Shown here: in pieces, positions 1 to 6,484 of the stretch
How the letters are laid out: each line of letters starts with the position of its first letter
How positions within the stretch are numbered: the first letter of the stretch is position 1
NCBI GenBank assembly: GCA_937924465.1
Contig: CALDSP010000077.1
Span: forward strand, 1-7,223
Source of the DNA: an uncultured Leptospiraceae bacterium
GTDB taxonomy: Bacteria > Spirochaetota > Leptospiria > Leptospirales > Leptospiraceae
Direction: 5' to 3'
Length of the DNA stretch: 7,223 bases
The notes under the pieces: generated by a model
What the model was told of the DNA's origin: nothing
The model's database searches: none
Seen by the model: the letters and a program-made list of their open reading frames with translations, nothing else
Made by a program: the position numbers and the translations under genes

Positions 1-388
1 ATTGTAAATATTATTTTTTCAATTCAAACACTTGTAAAAAAAATTTCTAATTCTAATGAAACTGCACAAGTAGAATTTCAAAAGCTCAAAAATACATCTT
101 CTGAACAAGTTAGAGCTGTTAAGGATATTCAAAAAATTTTAAATACCATTCAAGTTTCTTCCCACCAAATGAGAAGCTCTTTAGAAAATCAAAATAGTGT
201 TACTCTTGTTCTCCAAGAACAGCTTACTTCCATGCAAACATTTATAAGTGAAGTAAAAAATACAGAGGAGATTGTTATCAAAAATAATTTAGAAATTTGG
301 AATAAATTTCAAAACACTAAAACCCAGTCTTTACATTCATTAGAGAGTTTAAATACAGTTCAAGGTAGTTTTGAAAAAATTCAAGAAA

Positions 389-399
389 TTTTTTTCTAA
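389..399 (+). other. T7 tract with an in-register slippery heptamer and stop codon at the chemoreceptor frame change
   Basis: The upstream frame reads ATT TTT TTC TAA at 388-399. Bases 390-396 form T TTT TTC, which fits the X XXY YYZ rule for -1 ribosomal slippage, and the stop follows at once. Slipping both tRNAs back by one base gives TTT TTT CTA, which leads directly into the conserved signalling tip. The same T7 run could also allow transcriptional slippage or replication slippage (a T7/T8 on-off switch). I could not recognise a strong downstream stem-loop or an upstream Shine-Dalgarno-like stimulator by eye, so programmed recoding is only a possibility. Confidence 0.5.
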
Positions 400-760
400 T
401 AAAAGAAATTTCCAATCAAGTAAATCTTCTTGCACTCAACGCATCTATTGAGGCGGCGAGAGCTGGAGAGTATGGGAAAGGTTTTGAAGTAGTAGCAAAA
501 GAAATTTCCAAGCTTTCAGAAATGACTCATGAGCAAGTAACAGGGATTTCTGAAAATCTCAAAACTGTTGTACGAAACGTAAAAACTGGGTTTAAGAGTA
601 TTGAGTCTTCTTTTTCTAGTTTTGACTCTATCTATGAATCAGTAGAAAAAAATTTACAAAATATTTATAGTTCACTCCAAAGCATAGTAAACGGTTCTGA
701 AAAAATTGATCTCTCTTTTCAAGTTGTCTTAAATAATGTTACAAGTTTAGAAACAAATAC

Positions 761-789
761 AAAAAGTTTACAACAAGAATTAACTTTTT
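761..789. terminator. Weak candidate bidirectional stem-loop at the convergent gene ends
   Basis: The octamer AAAAAGTT at 761-768 is the exact reverse complement of AACTTTTT at 782-789, with a 13-base loop, and the right arm continues into a run of seven T (785-791). It lies where the chemoreceptor and ABC ATPase genes meet tail to tail, the expected place for transcription termination on both strands. The stem has only one G-C pair and lies inside the chemoreceptor coding sequence, so it would be weak and may be chance in such AT-rich DNA. Confidence 0.2.
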
Positions 790-1562
790 TTAAAATCTCT
801 AATCCCAACTAAGTTTCTCGATTCAAGAAGCTCTTTGGTATAAAAAGTTTTTGGATTCATAAAAAACTCTTGTGTTGTTTGCGATTCTAGTATCCTACCA
901 TTCTGAATTACAGAAACTTTATCGCAAACAAGTTGAACAAAATCTAAGTCATGCGAAACTATAAAAATTGAAATTTCTTTACTATCCCTTAAAGTCTTTA
1001 TGTACTCTACTGTCTTGGTAAGCATAATTTTATCTAGTCCACTTACTGGCTCATCCATACACAATACTGTAGGATTTGCTAAAATAGCTCGGATTATAGC
1101 AATTCTTTGCTTTTCTCCACCAGAGAAGTTTTGGATTGATTTATTGAAAGAATTTTGAGAAATTTCAAACTTTTCTAACCAAGTTTTCATTTCTTTATAA
1201 TAAGATTCTTTTTCTAATTTCAATAACTCTAAAGGTTCAAGCAATATTTCACCTAAGGTCCAATTAGGATTAAAAGAAAGACTAGGTTCTTGAAAAATTA
1301 GTTCTAATTCTGAAAGTCTACCTAAGTTTTTAAGATCTTTAGTTTTTGCAATGAGTTTTTCATTTAAATAAATCTCACCTGTAAAAGTGAGTTTTTCTGT
1401 TGGTCTGTGATTAGCAAAAAGAATCTTTAAAATTGTAGATTTTCCAGAACCAGACTCACCCACTAAACAATGAATTTCTTTATTTGCAATAAAAATATTT
1501 ATATTATGCAAAACTTGGTTTTGATTGTACCATGCTGATAAATTTTGAATAGCAAGACTCAT
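780..1562 (-). CDS. ABC transporter ATP-binding protein, peptide/nickel (Opp/Dpp/Nik) type
   Basis: This is a single 260-residue ATPase domain of the kind that powers uptake across the inner membrane by hydrolysing ATP on the cytoplasmic side. All motifs are intact: Walker A GESGSGKST (35-43), Q-loop IFQEP (Q91), signature FSGGEKQR (146-153), Walker B VLCMDEP (166-172, catalytic E171), D-loop SGLD (174-177) and switch H204. The tail FFMNPKTFYTKELLES resembles the 'P-x-x-P-Y-T-x-x-L' end typical of oligopeptide, dipeptide and nickel ATPases, and the length is close to single-domain NikE-like proteins. The ATG overlaps the stop of the radical SAM gene (ATGA, 1559-1562), and no good Shine-Dalgarno is seen, so translation is probably coupled. 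No permease or binding protein gene is in the window, so the substrate is unknown. The subfamily is assigned from motif style only. Confidence 0.88.
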   Translation of the reverse strand: MSLAIQNLSAWYNQNQVLHNINIFIANKEIHCLVGESGSGKSTILKILFANHRPTEKLTFTGEIYLNEKLIAKTKDLKNLGRLSELELIFQEPSLSFNPNWTLGEILLEPLELLKLEKESYYKEMKTWLEKFEISQNSFNKSIQNFSGGEKQRIAIIRAILANPTVLCMDEPVSGLDKIMLTKTVEYIKTLRDSKEISIFIVSHDLDFVQLVCDKVSVIQNGRILESQTTQEFFMNPKTFYTKELLESRNLVGIRDFKKS

Positions 1563-2410
1563 GAATACACTTTTACTAAAATTCCAGTTTCTCTTTGTAT
1601 GATTTCAGCGTTACGTGAAAGTTCTTCTTTCGTAAGTGGAATAAGGTTTTTGACTTTCGTATCTCTTGCTAATGTATAAAGTTGTATATAGCGAAAGTTT
1701 GCACCTTTAGTTTGAAGTTCATTTAAACGTTGGGTGAAAGGTTTTAAATTAAATGATACAACTTGATTTGGAAAATAAAATTGAATTGTTTGTAGAATAA
1801 TAGGAGTTAATTTTGCAAAACTTAGAATATTATCTAAAATTTTTGAATAAGAAATTTTCGTCTCTGCTACTTTTTTAAACTCTTCTTCTGTTCCTGCATC
1901 TAGCTTTACCCATGGACCACCACCCTTTTCTACCATAGTGAGTAGGATTTCTTGAATTTCTTTTTTGTGTAGCATAGTTGCATTTGTAATTACAACAGGA
2001 GCTATTTTTAAATTTTGCCTTTCGTATTCTTCTATAATTTTTAAAACCAAGTTGGCGGTTTCAAAAAAATATTTACTTGTAGTGGATTCCCCATCCCCAC
2101 TAATTGCAATATCTCGAATTTGTTTGAATTCTTGTTTTACATTTGCAAAACGTGGATATTTCCAAAGCTCACCGTTTAGTGCATTTTGTATAATCAAATG
2201 AATTTCTTTTTGTAAAACTTCAAACTTTACTTCTCTATCTTTTTCCAGAATATGAGTTCTATCTACCTGACAATAAGGACAATCAAAATTGCATTCTTTT
2301 CTTAAAGAAAGATTTATGCCAATGGAAAGACCTTCTGAACGTCTAGAAATTACAGGATACACATAAAGAAAATCTTCAAACTCTCGAGAGTGAGCAGCAA
2401 AAGGATTCAT
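1559..2410 (-). CDS. Radical SAM protein, COG0731-like (TYW1/wyosine synthase-related group)
   Basis: The 283-residue protein carries a radical SAM cluster motif C40-x3-C44-x2-C47 (ECNFDCPYCQVD), which ligates a [4Fe-4S] cluster that cleaves S-adenosylmethionine. A glycine-rich SAM-contact motif follows, ISGDGEST (103-110), matching the 'SG-x-GE-P/S-T' of COG0731 proteins. VVITNATML (139-147), WVKLDAG (167-173) and IQLYTLARDT (242-251) also match that group's pattern of beta strands. COG0731 includes archaeal and eukaryotic TYW1-type enzymes that make the tricyclic base of tRNA-Phe, but its bacterial members are mostly uncharacterised, and no flavodoxin domain is fused here. The substrate is therefore unknown. 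The start codon overlaps the dnaE stop (ATGA, 2407-2410), and the nearest GGAG-like sequence is about 19 bases upstream, too far for normal initiation, which points to coupling with dnaE translation. Confidence 0.85.
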   Translation of the reverse strand: MNPFAAHSREFEDFLYVYPVISRRSEGLSIGINLSLRKECNFDCPYCQVDRTHILEKDREVKFEVLQKEIHLIIQNALNGELWKYPRFANVKQEFKQIRDIAISGDGESTTSKYFFETANLVLKIIEEYERQNLKIAPVVITNATMLHKKEIQEILLTMVEKGGGPWVKLDAGTEEEFKKVAETKISYSKILDNILSFAKLTPIILQTIQFYFPNQVVSFNLKPFTQRLNELQTKGANFRYIQLYTLARDTKVKNLIPLTKEELSRNAEIIQRETGILVKVYS

Positions 2411-5400
2411 GAAACTTTACGAAGTTCTTCTCCAATAGAATAAAAAATAGAGTTAGGACCTAAGATAGATTTAAGTTGGTAAAAAAGTTCTTGATTTGGT
2501 TCTACATTATAATGGGGATGTGCTTTAATGACTTTTTTTCCAGAATGTCCATTTGTTTGTAGATGGAAAAATACACTTGAACTTCCTTTAAAACTTGTTA
2601 ACACCGCATAAAGACGATTGATAATGCTTAGATCATTCGTTGTGTGCAAAATAATATGCAAAGATTTTTCTAATTTGTTTTCTAGAATTTCATCATTTAA
2701 CATTTCTAATGAGTTTACTAAGATTTGTCCTTTGATTTCGGCTTCTCCTATTTCGATTTTATCTAAATTTCCACTTAAAAAAAGAATTTGATCTTCTTTT
2801 AAAAGTTCTTTGTACTTTAGATAATTTTTATGAAACAAAATACAGTCAATTTCTCCAGTGTAGTCTTCTACTTTAAAATTTACAAATTCTTCATTTTTTT
2901 TGTTATAACGAATTTCAATTTTGGTTATAACTCCACAAAAGTCTACCTTTGCACCTGACGACATGTCTTCTATTTTTTCAATTGTGGAGTATGATAAGGT
3001 TTTTAAATACTTTTTGTATTTATCAAGAGGATGTCCAGTTAGAAAGACTCCAGAGACTGATTTTTCTAGTTTTAGTTTTTCCTCTAACTCCCATTCCTCT
3101 GCTTGCTTAGGTAAATATAAAGTATAGTTTGATTCTTCTCCAAAAAGTCCCATCATTCCTTCTTGTTTGCGTTTTTGTTCTTCTTGAGCATAAGAGATAA
3201 GAGAATCTAAATTTTCAAGAAGGCACTTCCTTGTATAACCAAAAGAATCAAATGCCCCTGCATAAATTAAGGCTTCCAAAAGTTTTCTATTCAAATGCTT
3301 GGTTTCTACATTTTTCAAAAAGTCTTCTAATGTAGAAAAATTTTTTAGTTTGTTTCTTGTTTGAATAATACTTTCTGCAGGAACTTCTCCAACTCCTTTT
3401 ATAGACGAAAGTCCAAACCGAATAGAATCATCATTTAAGATTTTAAACGAAACTTCTGAATCTTTTATGTCGGGAGCTAAAACTTTAATTCCCATCTCAC
3501 GGCAATTGTTTATATATTTGACTATATCAGTTGTTCTACCATAATCTCCTGCAAGAAGGGCTGTCATATACTCAATGGTATAATTTGCTTTTAAATAAGC
3601 AGTTTGATATGTAACAAAAGCATAGGCTACAGAGTGAGACTTATTAAAACCATACTCTCCGAATTTTTCTAATTGTTCAAAAAGTTCTATGGCAAATTTC
3701 TCATTGTGACCATTTTTCACAGCTCCCTTTACAAACTTCTCTTTGAGTTCTGGGAGTTTCTTTTTATCTTTTTTTGCCATGGCCTTGCGTAATACGTCAG
3801 AATCTCCTACAGAAAACCCACCCACAACTCTAGAAATTCCCATCACTTGCTCTTGGTAGACTACTACTCCATAAGTTTCTTTTAAAATTTCTTCTAAGGA
3901 TGGGTGCGGATAAGTAACTTGTTTTCTACCATTTTTGCGCTCTAAATAATCATCTAGCATTCCAGATCCCATAGGACCCGGGCGATACAAAGCAAGTAGT
4001 GCCGCAATCTCTTCAAATGTTTGAACTTGAGCTTTTGCAAATAAATCTCGAATTCCACTAGAGGAATCTAACTGAAACACTCCTAAAACATTTGCTTTTC
4101 GTAAGAGGGCAAATGTGTTTGGATCATCTAAAGGAATTTTATCAATATCTAATTTTACTCCTCTCCTTTGGTAAATAAAATCAACAGCATGCTTTATAGT
4201 AGTAAGGTTTTTTAAACCTAAGATATCCATTTTTATGAGTCCCACTGCTTCAAGCATGTTTTTATCGTACTGGGTAACAATAGAACGCGTGTCTTTGCCT
4301 TTTTCTGCAACAGTAGAAAGAGGAACCACCTCATCTAAACGAGAAGGAGCAATGACGACTCCTGCCGCATGACGTCCGGGTTGTCGGTAATTTCCTTCTA
4401 ATTTTTGAGCAATTTGAAAGATTTTTTTGTTTATATATGATTTTTCTACTATATCTCGTAAATCCTTAGAAGTCTCCAATGCTTCTTGAATAGAGATTCC
4501 TAACTTATTTGGAAAGGTTTTGGTTAGTTCATTTGCTTCACTAAAAGAAACATTAAATACGCGCGCAACGTCCTTGATTGCATTCTTCGCCGCCAGAGAA
4601 GAAAAGGTAATAATTTGACCAACTCTATCTTCTCCGTACTTGTGTTTTATGTAGTTTATAACTTCTTCTCTTCGCTCAACGCAAAAGTCAGTATCAATAT
4701 CGGGCATATCCTTGCGGTCAGGATTTAGAAATCTTTCAAAAAGTAAATTATAACGAATGGGATCTACATTTGTAATTCCCAAAGCATAAGCAATAATAGA
4801 ACCGGCCGCAGAACCTCTACCGGGTCCTACAGGAATTCCAGAACGTTTAGCAAAATTTATATAATCTTGGACAATCAAAAAATACCCTGCAAAATGCATG
4901 TTACGAATAGTTTTAAGTTCAAATTCTGTTCTCTGTTTCACTTCTTCAGTAATTGTCGCATAACGTGATCGAATTCCATCCCAAACTAATTTTTCTAAAT
5001 AAGAGTCTACATCATACCCTTCAGGAACATTAAACTTAGGCAAGAGAGGATTCCCAAACTTAAAGGTAAGACTGCATTTATCTCGAATGACATTTGTGTT
5101 GTAAAAGGCTTGCTCATGTTCAGGAAATAATTGAAACATTTCAGAAGGACTTTTGACATAAAACTCTTCATTAAATCCAAATCGCATTTCATCTTCAATA
5201 GTTTTTTGCGTTCCAATTCTTAACAATATGTCTTGGGCTTCTTTATCGTCTTTATTTAAAAAATGAGAATCATTTGTAAGAACTAAAGGAATTTTAGTTT
5301 TGTTAGAAAATTCAATGATCTTCTTTGCAACCTTTTCCTGTTCTGAAAGTCCATGGTTTTGAATTTCTAAGTAAAAATCTTCTCCTTGAAACATTTCGTT

Positions 5401-5901
5401 TAGTTTATAAGCTAATTCAAAAGCTTTTTCTTCTTTTCCCTCTAAGACTTTTCGATTCACTTCACCTGCCAAACATGCAGTTAAGCAAATTAAACCTTCG
5501 GTATAATTAGAAAGCAATTCATAATCAATTCGTGGTTTTCGATAAAAGCCTTCTGTAAAAGAAAGACTAGAAAGTTTAATTAAGTTTTTATAACCAATTT
5601 CATTTTTTGCAAGAAGAATCAAATGATAGTTTCCACCATCTGCAATCTGTTCTAATTCTTCCTCTTTATTTCGGCTAGGAGAAACATAAAATTCACAACC
5701 AATAATAGGCTTGAGTTCATGTTTTATGGCTTCTTTGTAAAATTCAATTGCTCCATACATGTTTCCGTGATCAGTGATGGCTACAGAACTCATTCCCAAT
5801 TCTTTAACTCGTTTCATAAGCTCTGGGATTTGAATGGCTCCATCTAACATAGAATACGTTGTGTGCAAATGTAGATGAGTGAAATCTAAATTCTCTTGCA
5901 T
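2407..5901 (-). CDS. dnaE: DNA polymerase III subunit alpha
   Basis: This is the catalytic subunit of the chromosomal replicase, extending DNA from primers at the fork. At 1164 residues it has the full length of DnaE1-type proteins. Order of parts: PHP domain (about 5-280, HLHLHTTYSMLDGA and ITDHGN), palm with GPGRGSAAGS (359-368) and the catalytic PDIDTDF (D401, D403), the third aspartate in IKMDILGLK (D559), fingers (about 560-820), a helix-hairpin-helix-like IKGVGEVPAES (834-844), a likely beta-clamp-binding MMGLF (916-920), an OB fold (about 985-1065) and a divergent C-terminal domain. All nine expected PHP metal ligands appear present (see findings). The ATG has a GAGGAA Shine-Dalgarno at 5906-5911 and follows ssb by 18 bases; its stop overlaps the next gene by 4 bases. 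Domain limits are approximate; the identity is near certain. Confidence 0.98.
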   Translation of the reverse strand: MQENLDFTHLHLHTTYSMLDGAIQIPELMKRVKELGMSSVAITDHGNMYGAIEFYKEAIKHELKPIIGCEFYVSPSRNKEEELEQIADGGNYHLILLAKNEIGYKNLIKLSSLSFTEGFYRKPRIDYELLSNYTEGLICLTACLAGEVNRKVLEGKEEKAFELAYKLNEMFQGEDFYLEIQNHGLSEQEKVAKKIIEFSNKTKIPLVLTNDSHFLNKDDKEAQDILLRIGTQKTIEDEMRFGFNEEFYVKSPSEMFQLFPEHEQAFYNTNVIRDKCSLTFKFGNPLLPKFNVPEGYDVDSYLEKLVWDGIRSRYATITEEVKQRTEFELKTIRNMHFAGYFLIVQDYINFAKRSGIPVGPGRGSAAGSIIAYALGITNVDPIRYNLLFERFLNPDRKDMPDIDTDFCVERREEVINYIKHKYGEDRVGQIITFSSLAAKNAIKDVARVFNVSFSEANELTKTFPNKLGISIQEALETSKDLRDIVEKSYINKKIFQIAQKLEGNYRQPGRHAAGVVIAPSRLDEVVPLSTVAEKGKDTRSIVTQYDKNMLEAVGLIKMDILGLKNLTTIKHAVDFIYQRRGVKLDIDKIPLDDPNTFALLRKANVLGVFQLDSSSGIRDLFAKAQVQTFEEIAALLALYRPGPMGSGMLDDYLERKNGRKQVTYPHPSLEEILKETYGVVVYQEQVMGISRVVGGFSVGDSDVLRKAMAKKDKKKLPELKEKFVKGAVKNGHNEKFAIELFEQLEKFGEYGFNKSHSVAYAFVTYQTAYLKANYTIEYMTALLAGDYGRTTDIVKYINNCREMGIKVLAPDIKDSEVSFKILNDDSIRFGLSSIKGVGEVPAESIIQTRNKLKNFSTLEDFLKNVETKHLNRKLLEALIYAGAFDSFGYTRKCLLENLDSLISYAQEEQKRKQEGMMGLFGEESNYTLYLPKQAEEWELEEKLKLEKSVSGVFLTGHPLDKYKKYLKTLSYSTIEKIEDMSSGAKVDFCGVITKIEIRYNKKNEEFVNFKVEDYTGEIDCILFHKNYLKYKELLKEDQILFLSGNLDKIEIGEAEIKGQILVNSLEMLNDEILENKLEKSLHIILHTTNDLSIINRLYAVLTSFKGSSSVFFHLQTNGHSGKKVIKAHPHYNVEPNQELFYQLKSILGPNSIFYSIGEELRKVS

Positions 5902-5905
5902 TGTA

Positions 5906-5911
5906 TTCCTC
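5906..5911 (-). promoter_or_regulatory. Ribosome binding site of dnaE
   Basis: On the minus strand GAGGAA lies 4 bases before the dnaE ATG, a good match to the anti-Shine-Dalgarno end of 16S rRNA. It fixes the start at 5901 and lies inside the 18-base ssb-dnaE gap. It contrasts with the other minus-strand genes of the cluster, none of which has a clear ribosome binding site. Confidence 0.7.
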
Positions 5912-5919
5912 GCTACAAG

Positions 5920-6342
5920 TTAAAATATATCTTCTGGTTCCACCTCTGGAATGTTTTCATAAGAGGTTTCAGCATATTCGGAAGAAGTTGGAGTTTCACT
6001 AGGAACAGAAGCCCCCATACTTCCCAGCAGTTGTAAATTATTTATATAAATACGAACCTTGCTTGCTTTTTTACCATCGGAAGTATCCCAAGTTTCTTGA
6101 CGAAGTCGACCTTCAATAGCAACTTGTTTTCCTTTACTAGTATATTGTTTAATAATATCTGCTAGTTTTCCCCAAGCTACGCACTCGAAATAGTTTACTT
6201 CCTCTTTTTTTACTCCATTTTGCATATAAGTTCGATTGTTTGCAATAGAAAAGTTTACTACTGAAGAATTGTTCACAATTTTGAATTCGGGATCTTTAGT
6301 GAGTCTTCCAACTAGAAAAACGGTATTTAAATCTGTAGCCAT
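5920..6342 (-). CDS. ssb: Single-stranded DNA-binding protein
   Basis: SSB coats single-stranded DNA during replication, repair and recombination and recruits partner proteins. The 140-residue product has an N-terminal OB fold (about 4-108) with the usual landmarks: LNTVFLVGRLTKDPEFK, VNFSIANNRTY, YFECVAWGKLAD, KGKQVAIEGRLRQETW and the closing LQLLG. W57 and W85 sit where E. coli SSB has the DNA-stacking F60 and W88. A short Ser/Thr/Glu/Pro linker (about 110-130) leads to the acidic tip EPEDIF, the partner-docking end. That tip lacks the proline before the last Phe found in the E. coli DDIPF tip. The start is fixed by the N-terminal match and by an in-frame stop 12 bases upstream; there is no Shine-Dalgarno before it. 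It is the first gene of the ssb-dnaE cluster and lies in the same reading frame as dnaE, separated by one TAA. Confidence 0.96.
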   Translation of the reverse strand: MATDLNTVFLVGRLTKDPEFKIVNNSSVVNFSIANNRTYMQNGVKKEEVNYFECVAWGKLADIIKQYTSKGKQVAIEGRLRQETWDTSDGKKASKVRIYINNLQLLGSMGASVPSETPTSSEYAETSYENIPEVEPEDIF

Positions 6343-6378
6343 AAGAACAACTTATAAAGTTTTGAAACAAAGTCAAGA

Positions 6379-6406
6379 TTTATAAAGTGACATAAAAAAT
6401 TTTCAT
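6379..6406 (-). promoter_or_regulatory. Candidate sigma70-type promoter for the ssb-dnaE cluster
   Basis: On the minus strand ATGAAA (6401-6406, four of six matches to TTGACA) is followed after 16 bases by TATAAA (6379-6384, five of six matches to TATAAT). Transcription would start near 6372 and leave a leader of about 30 bases before ssb. The match is modest and the region is AT-rich, so this is a guess to be tested. Confidence 0.25.
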
Positions 6407-6472
6407 AAAGAAACGTAACTAAAAAATGAATTGCTAAATTTTTAAAACAAATTTCAATGCTTAAAAACTTAT

Positions 6473-6480
6473 AAAGGAAA
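6473..6480 (+). promoter_or_regulatory. Ribosome binding site of the DUF3332 lipoprotein gene
   Basis: AAAGGAAA contains an AGGA core ending 6 bases before the ATG at 6485 and 9 bases before a second ATG at 6488. Either start is possible; the first has the more usual spacing, and the choice changes the signal peptide by one methionine only. Confidence 0.6.
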
Positions 6481-6484
6481 GTTT

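Larger units (their letters stand above)
1..812 (+). pseudogene. Methyl-accepting chemotaxis protein, C-terminal signalling part, interrupted by a frame change (5' end outside window)
   Basis: Chemoreceptors of this family relay ligand or energy signals through a cytoplasmic coiled-coil hairpin to CheA and CheW. The reading frame is open from base 1 and ends at a TAA at 397-399; the protein continues in the -1 frame from 396 to the TAA at 810-812. The second segment opens with the unmistakable hairpin tip, NQVNLLALNASIEAARAGE, followed by GKGFEVVAKEISKLSE. About 130 residues before the tip and about 120 after it look like helical coiled-coil arms rich in Asn, Ser, Gln and Glu. Any sensor or membrane part lies upstream of the window. 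Both halves look well preserved, and one extra T in the T7 tract at 389-395, or a -1 slip there, restores a continuous protein (…EIFFLIKEIS…). The family call is secure; whether the gene is dead, phase-variable or recoded is not. The end overlaps the convergent ABC ATPase gene by 33 bases. Confidence 0.85.
6343..6484. promoter_or_regulatory. Divergent AT-rich promoter region between ssb and the DUF3332 gene
   Basis: These 142 bases separate two divergently transcribed genes and must carry both promoters. It is extremely A/T-rich and contains four similar TATAAAG-like words on the plus strand (6354-6360, 6381-6387, CATAAAG at 6404-6410, and TATAAAG again at 6470-6476). Two small inverted repeats lie near the ssb start: AACTT-ATA-AAGTT (6349-6361) and TTTG-AAA-CAAA (6361-6371). 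Such words arise easily by chance at this base composition. I could not assign a convincing plus-strand promoter. Confidence 0.5.

Noticed and set aside
522..812. A separate 96-residue gene starting at the ATG at 522
   Set aside because: The same frame continues upstream to 396 and encodes the conserved chemoreceptor tip, so this ATG is internal and the segment is the end of one receptor.
1965..2201. Plus-strand open frame inside the radical SAM gene
   Set aside because: It is antisense to a well-conserved gene, has no recognisable motif and no ribosome binding site.
2921..3127. Plus-strand open frame inside dnaE
   Set aside because: Antisense shadow of the dnaE coding sequence with no family resemblance.
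5007..5216. Second minus-strand open frame within dnaE
   Set aside because: Out-of-frame shadow of an intact polymerase gene.
5325..5510. Plus-strand open frame opposite the PHP domain region
   Set aside because: Antisense shadow with no motif; the dnaE frame is continuous here.
5899..5922. Stop-codon read-through making an SSB-DnaE fusion
   Set aside because: The two genes are in the same frame with a single TAA between them, but dnaE has its own strong ribosome binding site; the shared frame has a one in three chance of occurring at random.
6361..6371. Leptospira-type LexA box near ssb
   Set aside because: The motif I recall is TTTG-N5-CAAA; here the spacer is only 3 bases, so it does not fit.
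6351..6376. TTGACT/TATAAG promoter for ssb on the minus strand
   Set aside because: The -35 match is good but the spacer is only 14 bases, too short for a sigma70-type promoter, and transcription would start almost at the ATG.
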